DNA of 64,000 nt from Streptomyces sp. P9-A4 (GTDB taxonomy: Bacteria; Actinomycetota; Actinomycetes; Streptomycetales; Streptomycetaceae). Shown here one piece after another: positions 9,804 to 17,835 of the stretch (position 1 is the stretch's first letter; each line of letters opens with the position of its first letter). Under the pieces are notes generated by a model that made no database searches, was not told where the DNA came from, and saw only the letters and a program-made list of their open reading frames with translations. The stretch spans positions 3,234,501 to 3,298,500 of the forward strand of contig NZ_JAZIFY010000001.1 of the NCBI RefSeq assembly GCF_036634195.1. The letters run 5' to 3'. A program made the translations under genes and the position numbers.

Positions 9804-10928
9804 GTGGCAGCCAAGGACGGGGCAGCAGCTCCTGGAAAGTCCGGCGCGGGCTCCGGCAACGAAGCGCTGATGCGCGCCGCCCTGAGCGCGGTCGCGCCGG
9901 GCACCGCGCTGCGTGACGGCCTGGAGCGGATCCTCCGGGGCAACACGGGCGGTCTCATCGTGCTGGGCCTGGACAAGACGGTCGACTCGATGTGCACCGG
10001 CGGTTTCGTGCTGGACGTCGAGTTCGCCGCCACGCGTCTGCGGGAGCTGTGCAAGCTCGACGGCGCGCTCGTCCTCGACAAGGACATCACCAAGATCCAC
10101 CGCGCGGGTGTCCAGCTGGTTCCGGACGCCTCCATCCCCACCGAGGAGACCGGCACCCGCCACCGCACGGCGGACCGGGTCTCCAAGCAGTGCAACTTCC
10201 CGGTCGTCTCCGTCTCCCAGTCCATGCGTCTGATCGCGCTGTACGTGGACGGGGAGCGCCGGGTCCTGGAGGAGTCGGGCACGATCCTGTCCCGGGCCAA
10301 CCAGGCGCTCGCGACCCTGGAGCGGTACAAGCTCCGGCTCGACGAGGTGGCCGGCACGCTCTCCGCGCTGGAGATCGAGGACCTGGTCACGGTCAGGGAC
10401 GTCACGGCGGTCGCCCAGCGTCTGGAGATGGTCCGCCGGATCGCGACCGAGATCGCCGAGTACGTGGTCGAGCTCGGTACGGACGGGCGGCTCCTCTCGC
10501 TCCAGCTCGACGAGCTGATCGCGGGCGTGGAGCCGGAACGCGAGCTGGTGATCCGGGACTACGTGCCCGAGCCGACCGCCAAGCGCTCGCGGACGGTCGC
10601 GGAGGCGCTGACCGAGCTGGACGCGCTGACCCACACCGAGCTGCTCGAACTCCCGGTCGTGGCACGGGCGCTGGGCTACAGCGGTTCGCCCGAGACTCTC
10701 GACTCGGCGGTCTCGCCGCGCGGTTACCGGCTGCTCGCCAAGGTGCCGAGGCTGCCGGGCGCGATCATCGAGCGGCTCGTGGAGCACTTCGGCGGGCTGC
10801 AGAAGCTGCTCGCGGCCAGCGTGGACGACCTCCAGACCGTCGACGGCGTCGGCGAGGCGCGCGCCCGCAGCGTCCGCGAGGGCCTGTCCAGGCTCGCGGA
10901 GTCCTCGATCCTGGAGCGGTACGTCTGA
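9804..10928 (+). CDS. disA: DNA integrity scanning protein, diadenylate cyclase DisA
   Basis: DisA makes cyclic di-AMP from two ATP and scans DNA for branched structures. The 374 residues show the DAC domain with the catalytic DGA ([10 protein letters not shown]) and RHR ([10 protein letters not shown]) motifs, a helical linker, and a C-terminal helix-hairpin-helix DNA-binding domain ([22 protein letters not shown] is its signature region). Start: GTG at 9804, preceded by GGAGGAG at 9793-9799. In Streptomyces c-di-AMP controls osmotic balance and growth; in Bacillus RadA restrains DisA, which fits the neighbour here. Confidence 0.97.
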   Translation: MAAKDGAAAPGKSGAGSGNEALMRAALSAVAPGTALRDGLERILRGNTGGLIVLGLDKTVDSMCTGGFVLDVEFAATRLRELCKLDGALVLDKDITKIHRAGVQLVPDASIPTEETGTRHRTADRVSKQCNFPVVSVSQSMRLIALYVDGERRVLEESGTILSRANQALATLERYKLRLDEVAGTLSALEIEDLVTVRDVTAVAQRLEMVRRIATEIAEYVVELGTDGRLLSLQLDELIAGVEPERELVIRDYVPEPTAKRSRTVAEALTELDALTHTELLELPVVARALGYSGSPETLDSAVSPRGYRLLAKVPRLPGAIIERLVEHFGGLQKLLAASVDDLQTVDGVGEARARSVREGLSRLAESSILERYV

Positions 10929-10957
10929 CCTCCGGCCCGGGGCGCCGATTCCCCGGC

Positions 10958-11082
10958 CCTGAGCGGTGGGCCTGTCCGGCCTGAGCGGTGGGCCTGTCCG
11001 GCCTGAGCCGTGGGTCTGTCCGGCCTGAGCCGTGGGCCTGTCCCGCCTGAGCCGTGGGCCTGAGCCGTGGGCCTGTCCTGCC
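10958..11082. repeat. 22-bp tandem direct repeat array after disA
   Basis: Units of the form CCTGAGCSGTGGGCCTGTCC begin at 10958, 10980, 11002, 11024 and 11046, exactly 22 bases apart, then a shortened copy at 11059. The array fills the gap between the convergent genes disA and the Gly/Thr-rich secreted protein gene. Copies differ by a few bases. There is no spacer of unique sequence, so this is not a CRISPR. Confidence 0.9.
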
Positions 11083-11084
11083 CG

Positions 11085-11969
11085 TCAGTCCTTGGCCAGG
11101 CTGAACGGGGCCGGGAGCACCTTCGCGCCCGGCATCGTCGCCTCCGCGAGGTAGGTGCCGGGGCCGACCGGGCCCGCCGGGACGGTGGCACACCGCGGGG
11201 CGCTGCGGACGCGGTCCCACTCCACGGTGTGGGTGACGGTGGCGTGCGCGGGGACGCGCAGCAGGACCGGGTTGCCGGGGCGCGGGCAGTCCGCGGTGGA
11301 CCACACCTCGTCGTCCTTGTTGTCACTGATCGTCAGAACCGCGCTGCGGGGCCCGAAGTCGGCCTTGCACGTGGTGTTCGAGGTGTTCTTCACGACGAGG
11401 TGGAAGCGGGGCTTCTCCCCCGCCTCGTAGGTGACCTTGGTGCTGCGGAGCGTCAACTGCAGCGCTCCGGCGGGGCAGTTCGGGAGCGGGGAGCCGGCCG
11501 GGACCTGCTGGCCCGCGCCGGTGCCCGCGCCGCCGTCGCCGCCGGCGCCGTCCGTGTCGCCGTTCTTGCCGCCGGCCCCGGTGCCCGCACCCGTACCCGC
11601 GTCCGTACCCGCGTCGGCGCCCGAACCCGGGCCCGTACCGGTGCCCTCCGAGCCGCCGCTGCCGCCCGTGGAGTCGCCCGACTCGTCTCGTCCGCCGGGG
11701 TGTTGGCTGATCGCGGGCCCGGTGCCGGAGGGGCCGGGGGTGATCGAGGGAGGTGTGGGGGACGAGCCGTTGGCGGCGTCGTTCGACTTCTTCCCGCCCT
11801 CGTCACCGGAGGCGAGGGCCCACACGGCGAGGAGCGCCAGAACCGCCGCCAGGCACGCCGCCACCGCCCTCCGTCGCCAGTAGATGGTGGAGGGAAGCGG
11901 CCCGACCGGATTGCGCAGAGATCCCACGACCCGAACCTTACGAGAGATCCGGCCCAACTCCCGCCCCAC
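11085..11969 (-). CDS. Membrane-anchored or secreted hypothetical protein
   Basis: 294 residues. A basic N-terminus is followed by one hydrophobic helix (about residues 33-53, AVAACLAAVLALLAVWA), a long Gly/Ser/Thr/Asp-rich low-complexity linker (about 55-160), and a C-terminal beta-rich domain (LQLTLRSTKVTYEAGEKP ... FHLVVKNTSNTTCKADFG) with four Cys that could form two disulfides. The layout suggests an extracellular domain on a flexible stalk. Function unknown. The GTG at 11969 is used; a GTG at 11927 (VGSLRNPVG) is a fair alternative. Its 3' end meets the 22-bp repeat array. Confidence 0.75.
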   Translation of the reverse strand: MGRELGRISRKVRVVGSLRNPVGPLPSTIYWRRRAVAACLAAVLALLAVWALASGDEGGKKSNDAANGSSPTPPSITPGPSGTGPAISQHPGGRDESGDSTGGSGGSEGTGTGPGSGADAGTDAGTGAGTGAGGKNGDTDGAGGDGGAGTGAGQQVPAGSPLPNCPAGALQLTLRSTKVTYEAGEKPRFHLVVKNTSNTTCKADFGPRSAVLTISDNKDDEVWSTADCPRPGNPVLLRVPAHATVTHTVEWDRVRSAPRCATVPAGPVGPGTYLAEATMPGAKVLPAPFSLAKD

Positions 11970-12196
11970 CCGCCGCCCGAGACCTCAAGTTTTGCCGATG
12001 ATCACATCCGTCGGTTCCGGGAACTTTTTCGGGAACCGCCGCCGAGCCCCCTCCCGGACCCGGCCGGCCACCCTCCCAAGCCCACCGGAACCGGGAGAGA
12101 ACCGACATGCTCCGGGAGACCCCCACTTTCGTCAGGGGTCGCTCTGGCCGTTGGCCCGGGGCGGAGGACTCCGGATTCCGGTTAGCGTCATCCACC

Positions 12197-12880
12197 ATGG
12201 ACACCCTTCTCGACCTCTCCGACCGTCTGTATCTCGACGTCGCCGACTTCGCGCACTCCACCCCCCACTGGTTCCAGTGGGGCGCCGAGGTCTGGACCGA
12301 GGCCGGACTGCTGCTCTTCGGCGTGCTGTTCCTGGCTGTCTGGTGGCGCTCCCGCGAGGGTTCGAGCCGGATGATGGCCCTCGCCCTGCTCGCCCCGCTC
12401 GCCACCGCCTTCGGATACGTGGTGAGCGAGGCGCTGAAGTCGCTGGTCGACGAGGACCGCCCGTGCCGGGCCCTCCTCGGGGCGCCCGCCTCACTCGTGA
12501 CCTGCCCGCCGCACGGCGACTGGTCCTTCCCCAGCAACCACTCGGCCATCGCGGGCGCCGCCGCCGTCGCGCTCGCCCTGTCCTGGCGCGGGATCGTCTG
12601 GCTGACCGTGCCGATGGCGCTGCTCATGGCGTTCTCCCGGGTCTTCGTCGGCGTCCACTACCCGCACGACGTGACCGTCGGCCTGCTCGTCGGCGCCCTG
12701 GTCGCCTTCGTCGTGATGCGGACGGCGGCGCGGCCGATGGGGGCGCTGGTGGAGACGGCCAGGTCCAGCCGGAACCCGGCCGTGGCATGGTGCGCGGGGC
12801 GCGGGCCCAGCGCGCACGCCCCGGCGCACGCCTCCCCGTATGGCGAGGAAGCCCCGCGCTCACGCCACGGCGCGTACTGA
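12197..12880 (+). CDS. PAP2-family phosphatase (membrane)
   Basis: 227 residues with several hydrophobic helices and the three acid-phosphatase motifs: KSLVDEDRPCR (KxxxxxxRP), SFPSNHSA (PSGH-type, here PSNH), and SRVFVGVHYPHDV (SRxxxxxHxxxD). Such integral membrane enzymes remove phosphate from lipid phosphates such as undecaprenyl diphosphate or phosphatidate. BcrC-like undecaprenyl-pyrophosphatase activity is plausible close to the sigE envelope-stress operon, but that is inference. The C-terminal 40 residues are unstructured. ATG at 12197. Confidence 0.9.
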   Translation: MDTLLDLSDRLYLDVADFAHSTPHWFQWGAEVWTEAGLLLFGVLFLAVWWRSREGSSRMMALALLAPLATAFGYVVSEALKSLVDEDRPCRALLGAPASLVTCPPHGDWSFPSNHSAIAGAAAVALALSWRGIVWLTVPMALLMAFSRVFVGVHYPHDVTVGLLVGALVAFVVMRTAARPMGALVETARSSRNPAVAWCAGRGPSAHAPAHASPYGEEAPRSRHGAY

Positions 12881-12912
12881 TCCCGTCGGGGACGTGCCAG
12901 GATCGGGGTGCC

Positions 12913-13965
12913 ATGACTTCCATCGACGCTCCCCTCACTCCCGCCGTCCCCGGCACCTCGGCTGCCTCGGCTGTCCCGGCTGCCTCGACCGTCCCGGCCG
13001 CGCCCCAGGCCTCCGCCGCCCCCCGCGCCTCCGGCGTCCCCGGCACCCCGGTCGTCCCCGCCGTTGCGGGCGCCCCAGAGGTCCCGACGCCCCCCGCCGA
13101 GCTGCACGGGCCCGTCCTCGCCTGGTTCGACCGGCACGCCCGTGACCTGCCCTGGCGGCACCCCGAGGCCGGCGCCTGGGGCGTCATGGTCAGCGAGTTC
13201 ATGCTCCAGCAGACCCCCGTCGTCCGGGTGCTCCCGGTGTACGAGCAGTGGCTCGCGCGCTGGCCCCGGCCGGCCGACCTGGCCGCCGACGCCCCCGGCG
13301 AGGCCGTCCGCGCCTGGGGGCGACTCGGCTACCCGCGCCGGGCCCTGCGGCTGCACGCGGCGGCCGTGGCCATAACGGAACGGCACGGCGGCGACGTACC
13401 CAGCGATCACGGACAGCTGCTCGCGCTGCCCGGCATCGGCGAGTACACGGCGGCGGCGGTGGCCTCCTTCGCGTACGGGCAGCGGCACGCGGTCCTGGAC
13501 ACCAATGTGCGCCGGGTCTTCGCGCGGGCGGCGAGCGGAGTCCAGTACCCGCCGAACGCCACCACGGCCGCCGAGCGCAAGCTCGCCCGCGCGCTGCTCC
13601 CCGAGGACGAGCCGACGGCCGCCCGCTGGGCCGCCGCCTCGATGGAGCTGGGCGCGCTCGTCTGCACGGCGAAGAACGAGGACTGCGGGCGCTGCCCGAT
13701 CTCCGGGCGGTGCGCCTGGCGGCTCGCGGGGAAGCCGGCGCACGACGGCCCGCCCCGGCGCGGCCAGACGTACGCGGGTACCGACCGCCAGGTCCGCGGC
13801 CGGCTCCTCGCGGTGCTGCGGGAGTCGCGCGAGCCGGTGGCGCAGGCGGCCCTGGACACGGTCTGGGACGAGCCGGTGCAGCGGGCCAGGGCGCTGGACG
13901 GCCTGGTAGCGGACGGCCTGGTCGAGCCGCTGGAGGACGGTTTCTACCGGCTTCCGGTGTCCTGA
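12913..13965 (+). CDS. mutY: A/G-specific adenine glycosylase MutY
   Basis: Removes adenine mispaired with 8-oxoguanine. An Ala/Pro/Val-rich leader of about 60 residues precedes the catalytic domain. Seen: catalytic Glu95 in SEFMLQQTPVV, the helix-hairpin-helix LPGIGEYTAAAV (172-183), Asp197 in VLDTNVRRVF, and the 4Fe-4S ligands Cys251, 258, 261 and 267 in the canonical C-x6-C-x2-C-x5-C spacing. After the cluster only about 80 residues remain; they look like a winged helix, not the NUDIX-like 8-oxoG reader of E. coli MutY. ATG at 12913. Confidence 0.93.
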   Translation: MTSIDAPLTPAVPGTSAASAVPAASTVPAAPQASAAPRASGVPGTPVVPAVAGAPEVPTPPAELHGPVLAWFDRHARDLPWRHPEAGAWGVMVSEFMLQQTPVVRVLPVYEQWLARWPRPADLAADAPGEAVRAWGRLGYPRRALRLHAAAVAITERHGGDVPSDHGQLLALPGIGEYTAAAVASFAYGQRHAVLDTNVRRVFARAASGVQYPPNATTAAERKLARALLPEDEPTAARWAAASMELGALVCTAKNEDCGRCPISGRCAWRLAGKPAHDGPPRRGQTYAGTDRQVRGRLLAVLRESREPVAQAALDTVWDEPVQRARALDGLVADGLVEPLEDGFYRLPVS

Positions 13966-13966
13966 A

Positions 13967-13987
13967 CCCGGGCGGGCCCGGCCCGGG
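13967..13987 (+). terminator. GC hairpin directly after mutY
   Basis: CCCGGGC and GCCCGGG (13967-13973 and 13981-13987) pair around a 7-base loop, two bases after the mutY stop. There is no U-tract, as is common for Streptomyces terminators. Confidence 0.4.
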
Positions 13988-14031
13988 ACCCGTGGGAATC
14001 CGCGCCGGAAACCTCCTCCCCCTCGTCGTTA

Positions 14032-14104
14032 CACAACCGATGGGTACCCGTGCGTCCACCGACGGCTGCCACGCACAACCCCGTGACAACCGCTCCGTAG
14101 CGTC
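14032..14104 (+). promoter_or_regulatory. Candidate sigE promoter with CseB-type direct repeats
   Basis: ACAACC occurs at 14075-14080 and again at 14086-14091, an 11-base (one helical turn) spacing as expected for OmpR-family response regulators. A further CACAACC lies at 14032-14038. A -10-like TAGCGT follows at 14098-14103. In S. coelicolor transcription of sigE depends on CseB, an OmpR-family regulator encoded in the same operon, so these repeats are a natural candidate binding site. This is inference from position and spacing. Confidence 0.45.
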
Positions 14105-14154
14105 TTCCACGACACGAGGAACGAAGCAGGTCACGGGGTTCGGAGGCGGTTCGG

Positions 14155-14727
14155 ATGAGGCATGGCGAGGTGCTCGACTTCGAGGAGTACGTACGCACGC
14201 GGCAGGACGCGCTGCTGCGCAGTGCCCGTCGTCTCGTGGCCGACCCCGTCGACGCGCAGGACCTGCTCCAGACCGCCCTCGCCCGCACGTTCGGGCGCTG
14301 GGACGGCATCGCCGACAAGTCGCTGGCCGACGCCTACCTCCGCCGGGTCATGATCAACACCCGGACCGAGTGGTGGCGCTCCCGCAAGCTCGAAGAGGTC
14401 CCCACCGAGCAGCTCCCCGACGCCTGCGTCGACGACCCCACCGAGCAGCACGCCGACCGCGCCCTGCTCATGGACATCCTGAAGGTGCTCGCACCGAAGC
14501 AGCGCAGCGTCGTCGTCCTGCGCCACTGGGAGCAGATGAGCACGGAGGAGACGGCGGCGGCGCTCGGCATGTCGACAGGTACGGTGAAGTCCACGCTCCA
14601 CCGCGCGCTCGCCCGGCTCCGTCAGGAGCTGGAGAGCCGTGACCTCGACGCCCGTGCCCTGGGGCGCCCCGGGGAGCGCACGACCGCACTTGGCGACGGA
14701 CGGGGGCGGGAGCAGTGCGCGGCCTAG
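14155..14727 (+). CDS. sigE: ECF sigma factor SigE (cell envelope stress)
   Basis: 190 residues with region 2 (LLRSARRLVADPVDAQDLLQ ... SLADAYLRRVMINTRTEWWR) and region 4 (LAPKQRSVVVLRHWEQMSTE ... TAAALGMSTGTVKSTLHRAL) of SigE-type ECF sigma factors. Its place in front of a lipoprotein, an OmpR regulator and a sensor kinase matches the S. coelicolor sigE-cseABC operon, where SigE turns on cell-wall genes when the envelope is damaged. No anti-sigma gene is present; control is transcriptional through CseB/CseC. The last 13 bases overlap the cseA start. Confidence 0.93.
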   Translation: MRHGEVLDFEEYVRTRQDALLRSARRLVADPVDAQDLLQTALARTFGRWDGIADKSLADAYLRRVMINTRTEWWRSRKLEEVPTEQLPDACVDDPTEQHADRALLMDILKVLAPKQRSVVVLRHWEQMSTEETAAALGMSTGTVKSTLHRALARLRQELESRDLDARALGRPGERTTALGDGRGREQCAA

Positions 14728-15518
14728 ACGGCGAATCCGACGGCAGACGCGAAGGCGGCGAGCGGCGCGGCGGCGGAGGCCACCACGGCGTACGCCGCGG
14801 CGGCAGCGTCGGCATCGACCGCGCTTGCGACGGCGGCGACGACCGGTGCGGAACCGGGCGGCGCCGCCGGCGCCGTACCTCCCGGGCGACGGGGCTCACG
14901 GCGACGGCCGGGCTCGTCGCCCTCGGTCTTCTCCTGGTCTCCTGCTCGACCGGCGGCACCGGTTCCCGCGACGAGGGCGCCGCCCGCAGCGACGGGGTGG
15001 CCGCCACCGCTCCCACTCCCTCCGTCTCCGCCTCCGGTGGTCCGCAGTCCGCCGAGCGGGTGGACCCGATCGCGCTGCTCAAGGCCGACCCCAAGATCGG
15101 CGACCGGCTCAAGGCCGATCTGAAGCCCTGTGTCGCGGACGCGTACCCGGTCGACGCCTCCTACGGCAGTCTCACCGGCGTGCCCGCCCCCGACGTGGTC
15201 GTCAACGTGATGACCTGCGGCGACGCCGTCGGCATCGGCACGTACGTGTACCGGATGCAGAGCGACCGGTACGAGAACGTCTTCATGGCGGAGGACGCGG
15301 CCGTGTACGCCACGATCGACCGCGGCGACCTCGTCGTCACCAAGCAGGTGTACGCCAAGGGCGACCCGGTCGCGTATCCCTCGGGCGAGGACGTCATCAC
15401 CTACCGCTGGTCGGGGAACAAGTTCACCCAGCACGACTGGGTGCACAACGACTACAGCCGTGCCCTCGGCGACGCCGACGTCGCCGAGCCCGCCCCGTCC
15501 GCGTCCCCCGCCGACTGA
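14715..15518 (+). CDS. cseA: Lipoprotein CseA, modulator of the SigE system
   Basis: 267 residues from GTG at 14715, overlapping sigE by 13 bases. A long Arg/Gly-rich N-terminus leads to a signal-peptide core and lipobox (AGLVALGLLLVSCS), so the mature protein begins at the Cys and is anchored outside the membrane. The outer domain (from about residue 115, DPIALLKADPKIGDRLKADL) is the CseA type. In S. coelicolor loss of CseA raises sigE expression, so it dampens the sensor CseC. The true start may be nearer the signal peptide, because the first 50 residues are atypical. Confidence 0.82.
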   Translation: MRGLDGESDGRREGGERRGGGGHHGVRRGGSVGIDRACDGGDDRCGTGRRRRRRTSRATGLTATAGLVALGLLLVSCSTGGTGSRDEGAARSDGVAATAPTPSVSASGGPQSAERVDPIALLKADPKIGDRLKADLKPCVADAYPVDASYGSLTGVPAPDVVVNVMTCGDAVGIGTYVYRMQSDRYENVFMAEDAAVYATIDRGDLVVTKQVYAKGDPVAYPSGEDVITYRWSGNKFTQHDWVHNDYSRALGDADVAEPAPSASPAD

Positions 15519-15636
15519 GCCGTACGCCTCCCGCACCCGGCGGACGCCCCGCGGCGAACGCTCCGGACCCGGCCGACACTCCCCGAACACGCACGACGCA
15601 CACAGCAGCAGCGCACAGACCCGAAGGACACGCACG

Positions 15637-16338
15637 ATGGCCGAAACCCATGTCCTGTTCGTCGAGGACGACGACGTCATCCGTGAGGCCACCCAGCTCG
15701 CCCTGGAGCGGGACGGCTTCCGGGTCACGGCCATGCCCGACGGGCTCTCCGGCCTCGACGCCTTCCGCGCGCAGCGGCCGGACATCGCCCTGCTCGACGT
15801 CATGCTGCCGGGCATGGACGGGGTCAGCCTCTGCCGTCGCATCCGCGACGAGTCGACCGTGCCGGTGATCATGCTGTCGGCGCGCGCCGACTCGATCGAC
15901 GTCGTCCTCGGTCTGGAGGCGGGGGCCGACGACTACGTCACCAAGCCCTTCGACGGCTCGGTGCTGATGGCCCGGATCCGCGCCGTCCTGCGCCGTTTCG
16001 GGCACGCGGGCGGCCCCGGCGCCGGTGAGCACGGCGAGGGGGCGGCGGACGGCGGCCTCCTCGTCTTCGGCGACCTGGAGGTCGACACCGAGGGCATGGA
16101 GGTCCGCAAGGGCGGCACGACGGTCGGGCTGACCCCGACCGAGATGCGGCTGCTCCTCGAGTTCTCCTCCGCGCCCGGCACCGTGCTCTCCCGGGACAAG
16201 CTCCTGGAACGGGTCTGGGACTACGGCTGGGGCGGCGACACCCGGGTCGTCGATGTCCATGTGCAGCGGCTGCGCGCCAAGATCGGCCAGGACAGGATCG
16301 AGACGGTCCGCGGCTTCGGCTACAAGCTCAAGAGCTAG
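15637..16338 (+). CDS. cseB: Response regulator CseB (OmpR family)
   Basis: 233 residues. Receiver domain with the acidic pocket FVEDDD, the phospho-acceptor Asp54 in LLDVMLPGMDG, and the conserved Lys in TKPF. A Gly/Glu-rich linker leads to a winged-helix effector domain (LTPTEMRLLLEFSSAPGTVL ... RVVDVHVQRLRAKIG). Activated by CseC, it switches on the sigE promoter. ATG at 15637, 118 bases after cseA; cseC follows 12 bases downstream. Confidence 0.95.
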   Translation: MAETHVLFVEDDDVIREATQLALERDGFRVTAMPDGLSGLDAFRAQRPDIALLDVMLPGMDGVSLCRRIRDESTVPVIMLSARADSIDVVLGLEAGADDYVTKPFDGSVLMARIRAVLRRFGHAGGPGAGEHGEGAADGGLLVFGDLEVDTEGMEVRKGGTTVGLTPTEMRLLLEFSSAPGTVLSRDKLLERVWDYGWGGDTRVVDVHVQRLRAKIGQDRIETVRGFGYKLKS

Positions 16339-16350
16339 GGCGCGTACCGG

Positions 16351-17715
16351 ATGAAGCTGCTCCCCCTCCGGACCGGGGTCCGCTGGAAGATCGCCGTCGC
16401 CATCGCGGCGGTCGGCGCGCTGATCGCCGTCACCCTGAGCGTGGTCGTGCACAACGCCGCCCGCATCTCGATGCTCGACAACGCGCGCGAGGTGCAGATG
16501 GAGCGGCTGCTGTTCGCCCAGCGCATGTACGAGACCTCCAAGCCCAAGGAACCGCGCTTCGGCACGAAGATCAACGACCCCTCGCTGCCCGCCCAGCTCG
16601 ACCAGCTGATGCGGGACCGGCGACGCGGCACGTATGTGCAGGAGCACCGGCACGGCGGGCCGCCCGACGTGTGGGCCGCGGTGCCGCTCGCCAACGGCGA
16701 CGTGCTCTCCCTCCACATCCCCTTCGCCGACCGCAGCGCCACGATCATGAGCGATCTCGACCGGGCCCTGGTCATCGGCTCGGTCTCGGTCGTCTTCGGC
16801 GGCTGCGCGCTCGGCGTGCTCATCGGCGGCCAGCTCTCCCGGCGGCTGCGGAAGGCGGCCGTCGCGGCCGGACGGGTCGCCCAGGGCAACACGGAGGTAC
16901 GGGTGCGGGACGCCGTCGGCGGAGTCGTCCGGGACGAGACCGACGACCTCGCGTGGGCGGTCGACGCCCTGACCGACGCCCTCAACGAACGGATCGAGGC
17001 CGAGCGGCGGGTCACCGCCGACATCGCGCACGAGCTGCGCACCCCTGTGACCGGGCTGCTCACCGCGGCCGAGCTGCTGCCGCCCGGCCGCCCCACGGAG
17101 CTGGTACGGGACCGGGCGCAGGCGATGCGGACACTGGTCGAGGACGTGCTCGAAGTGGCCCGGCTGGACAGCGCCTCGGAGCGGGCGGAGCTGCAGGAGA
17201 TCGCGCTCGGTGAGTTCGTGGAGCGGCGGGTGCGGGCCCTGGACCCCGAGGTGGTCGTCCGCGTCGTCCACGAGTCCTGGGTGAACACCGACCCCCGGCG
17301 TCTTGAACGCGTCCTGGGCAATCTCCTCGCGAACGCCGCCAAGCACGGCAAGCCGCCGGTCGAGGTCACCGTCGAAGGCCGGGTCGTACGCGTCCGGGAC
17401 CACGGCCCCGGCTTCCCCGAGGCGCTCCTCAAGGAGGGCCCGAGCCGCTTCCGTACGGGCACGAGCGACCGCGCGGGGCAGGGCCACGGTCTGGGCCTGA
17501 CCATCGCGTCGGGCCAGGCCCGGGTCCTGGGCGCCCGGCTCACCTTCCGGAACGTGGCGTCCGAGGCGGCACCGAACGGGGTGGCCGGCGCGATCGCCGT
17601 GCTGTGGCTGCCGGACCACGCGCCGACGAACACGGGAAGCTTCCCGATGCTGCGGCCTTCGGAGCTGTGCCGGCTGGAGCAGCGGGCGGCGGAGTCGCGG
17701 ACCTCGTCGGACTGA
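16351..17715 (+). CDS. cseC: Sensor histidine kinase CseC
   Basis: 454 residues. Two membrane helices (about 13-33 and 141-160) flank a periplasm-side sensor of about 105 residues; a HAMP-like linker follows. The H-box is ADIAHELRTPVTGLL with His227, and the ATPase part carries the N-box RVLGNLLANAAKHG, the G1 box RDHGPGFPE and the G2-like GQGHGLGLTIA. It responds to cell-wall damage (for example by glycopeptides or lysozyme in S. coelicolor) and phosphorylates CseB. The last 35 residues are a low-complexity tail. Confidence 0.94.
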   Translation: MKLLPLRTGVRWKIAVAIAAVGALIAVTLSVVVHNAARISMLDNAREVQMERLLFAQRMYETSKPKEPRFGTKINDPSLPAQLDQLMRDRRRGTYVQEHRHGGPPDVWAAVPLANGDVLSLHIPFADRSATIMSDLDRALVIGSVSVVFGGCALGVLIGGQLSRRLRKAAVAAGRVAQGNTEVRVRDAVGGVVRDETDDLAWAVDALTDALNERIEAERRVTADIAHELRTPVTGLLTAAELLPPGRPTELVRDRAQAMRTLVEDVLEVARLDSASERAELQEIALGEFVERRVRALDPEVVVRVVHESWVNTDPRRLERVLGNLLANAAKHGKPPVEVTVEGRVVRVRDHGPGFPEALLKEGPSRFRTGTSDRAGQGHGLGLTIASGQARVLGARLTFRNVASEAAPNGVAGAIAVLWLPDHAPTNTGSFPMLRPSELCRLEQRAAESRTSSD

Positions 17716-17757
17716 GTCTTCGTCGGACCGAGCCTTCGTCGGACCGGGTTTCCGGGG

Positions 17758-17807
17758 GTACGACGGTGGGGCCCGCCCCTGTTCCGGGACCGGCCCCACC
17801 GCCGTAC
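17758..17807. terminator. Bidirectional hairpin between cseC and the MFS gene
   Basis: Arms 17758-17773 and 17792-17807 (GTACGACGGTGGGGCC and GGCCCCACCGCCGTAC) pair over 16 positions with one mismatch, around an 18-base loop. It lies midway between two convergent genes. Confidence 0.75.
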
Positions 17808-17835
17808 GTACCGCTTCCGCTTTCGGGTCGGACTG

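Noticed and set aside
10958..11082. CRISPR-like array
   Set aside because: Repeats are contiguous without unique spacers and there are no cas genes.
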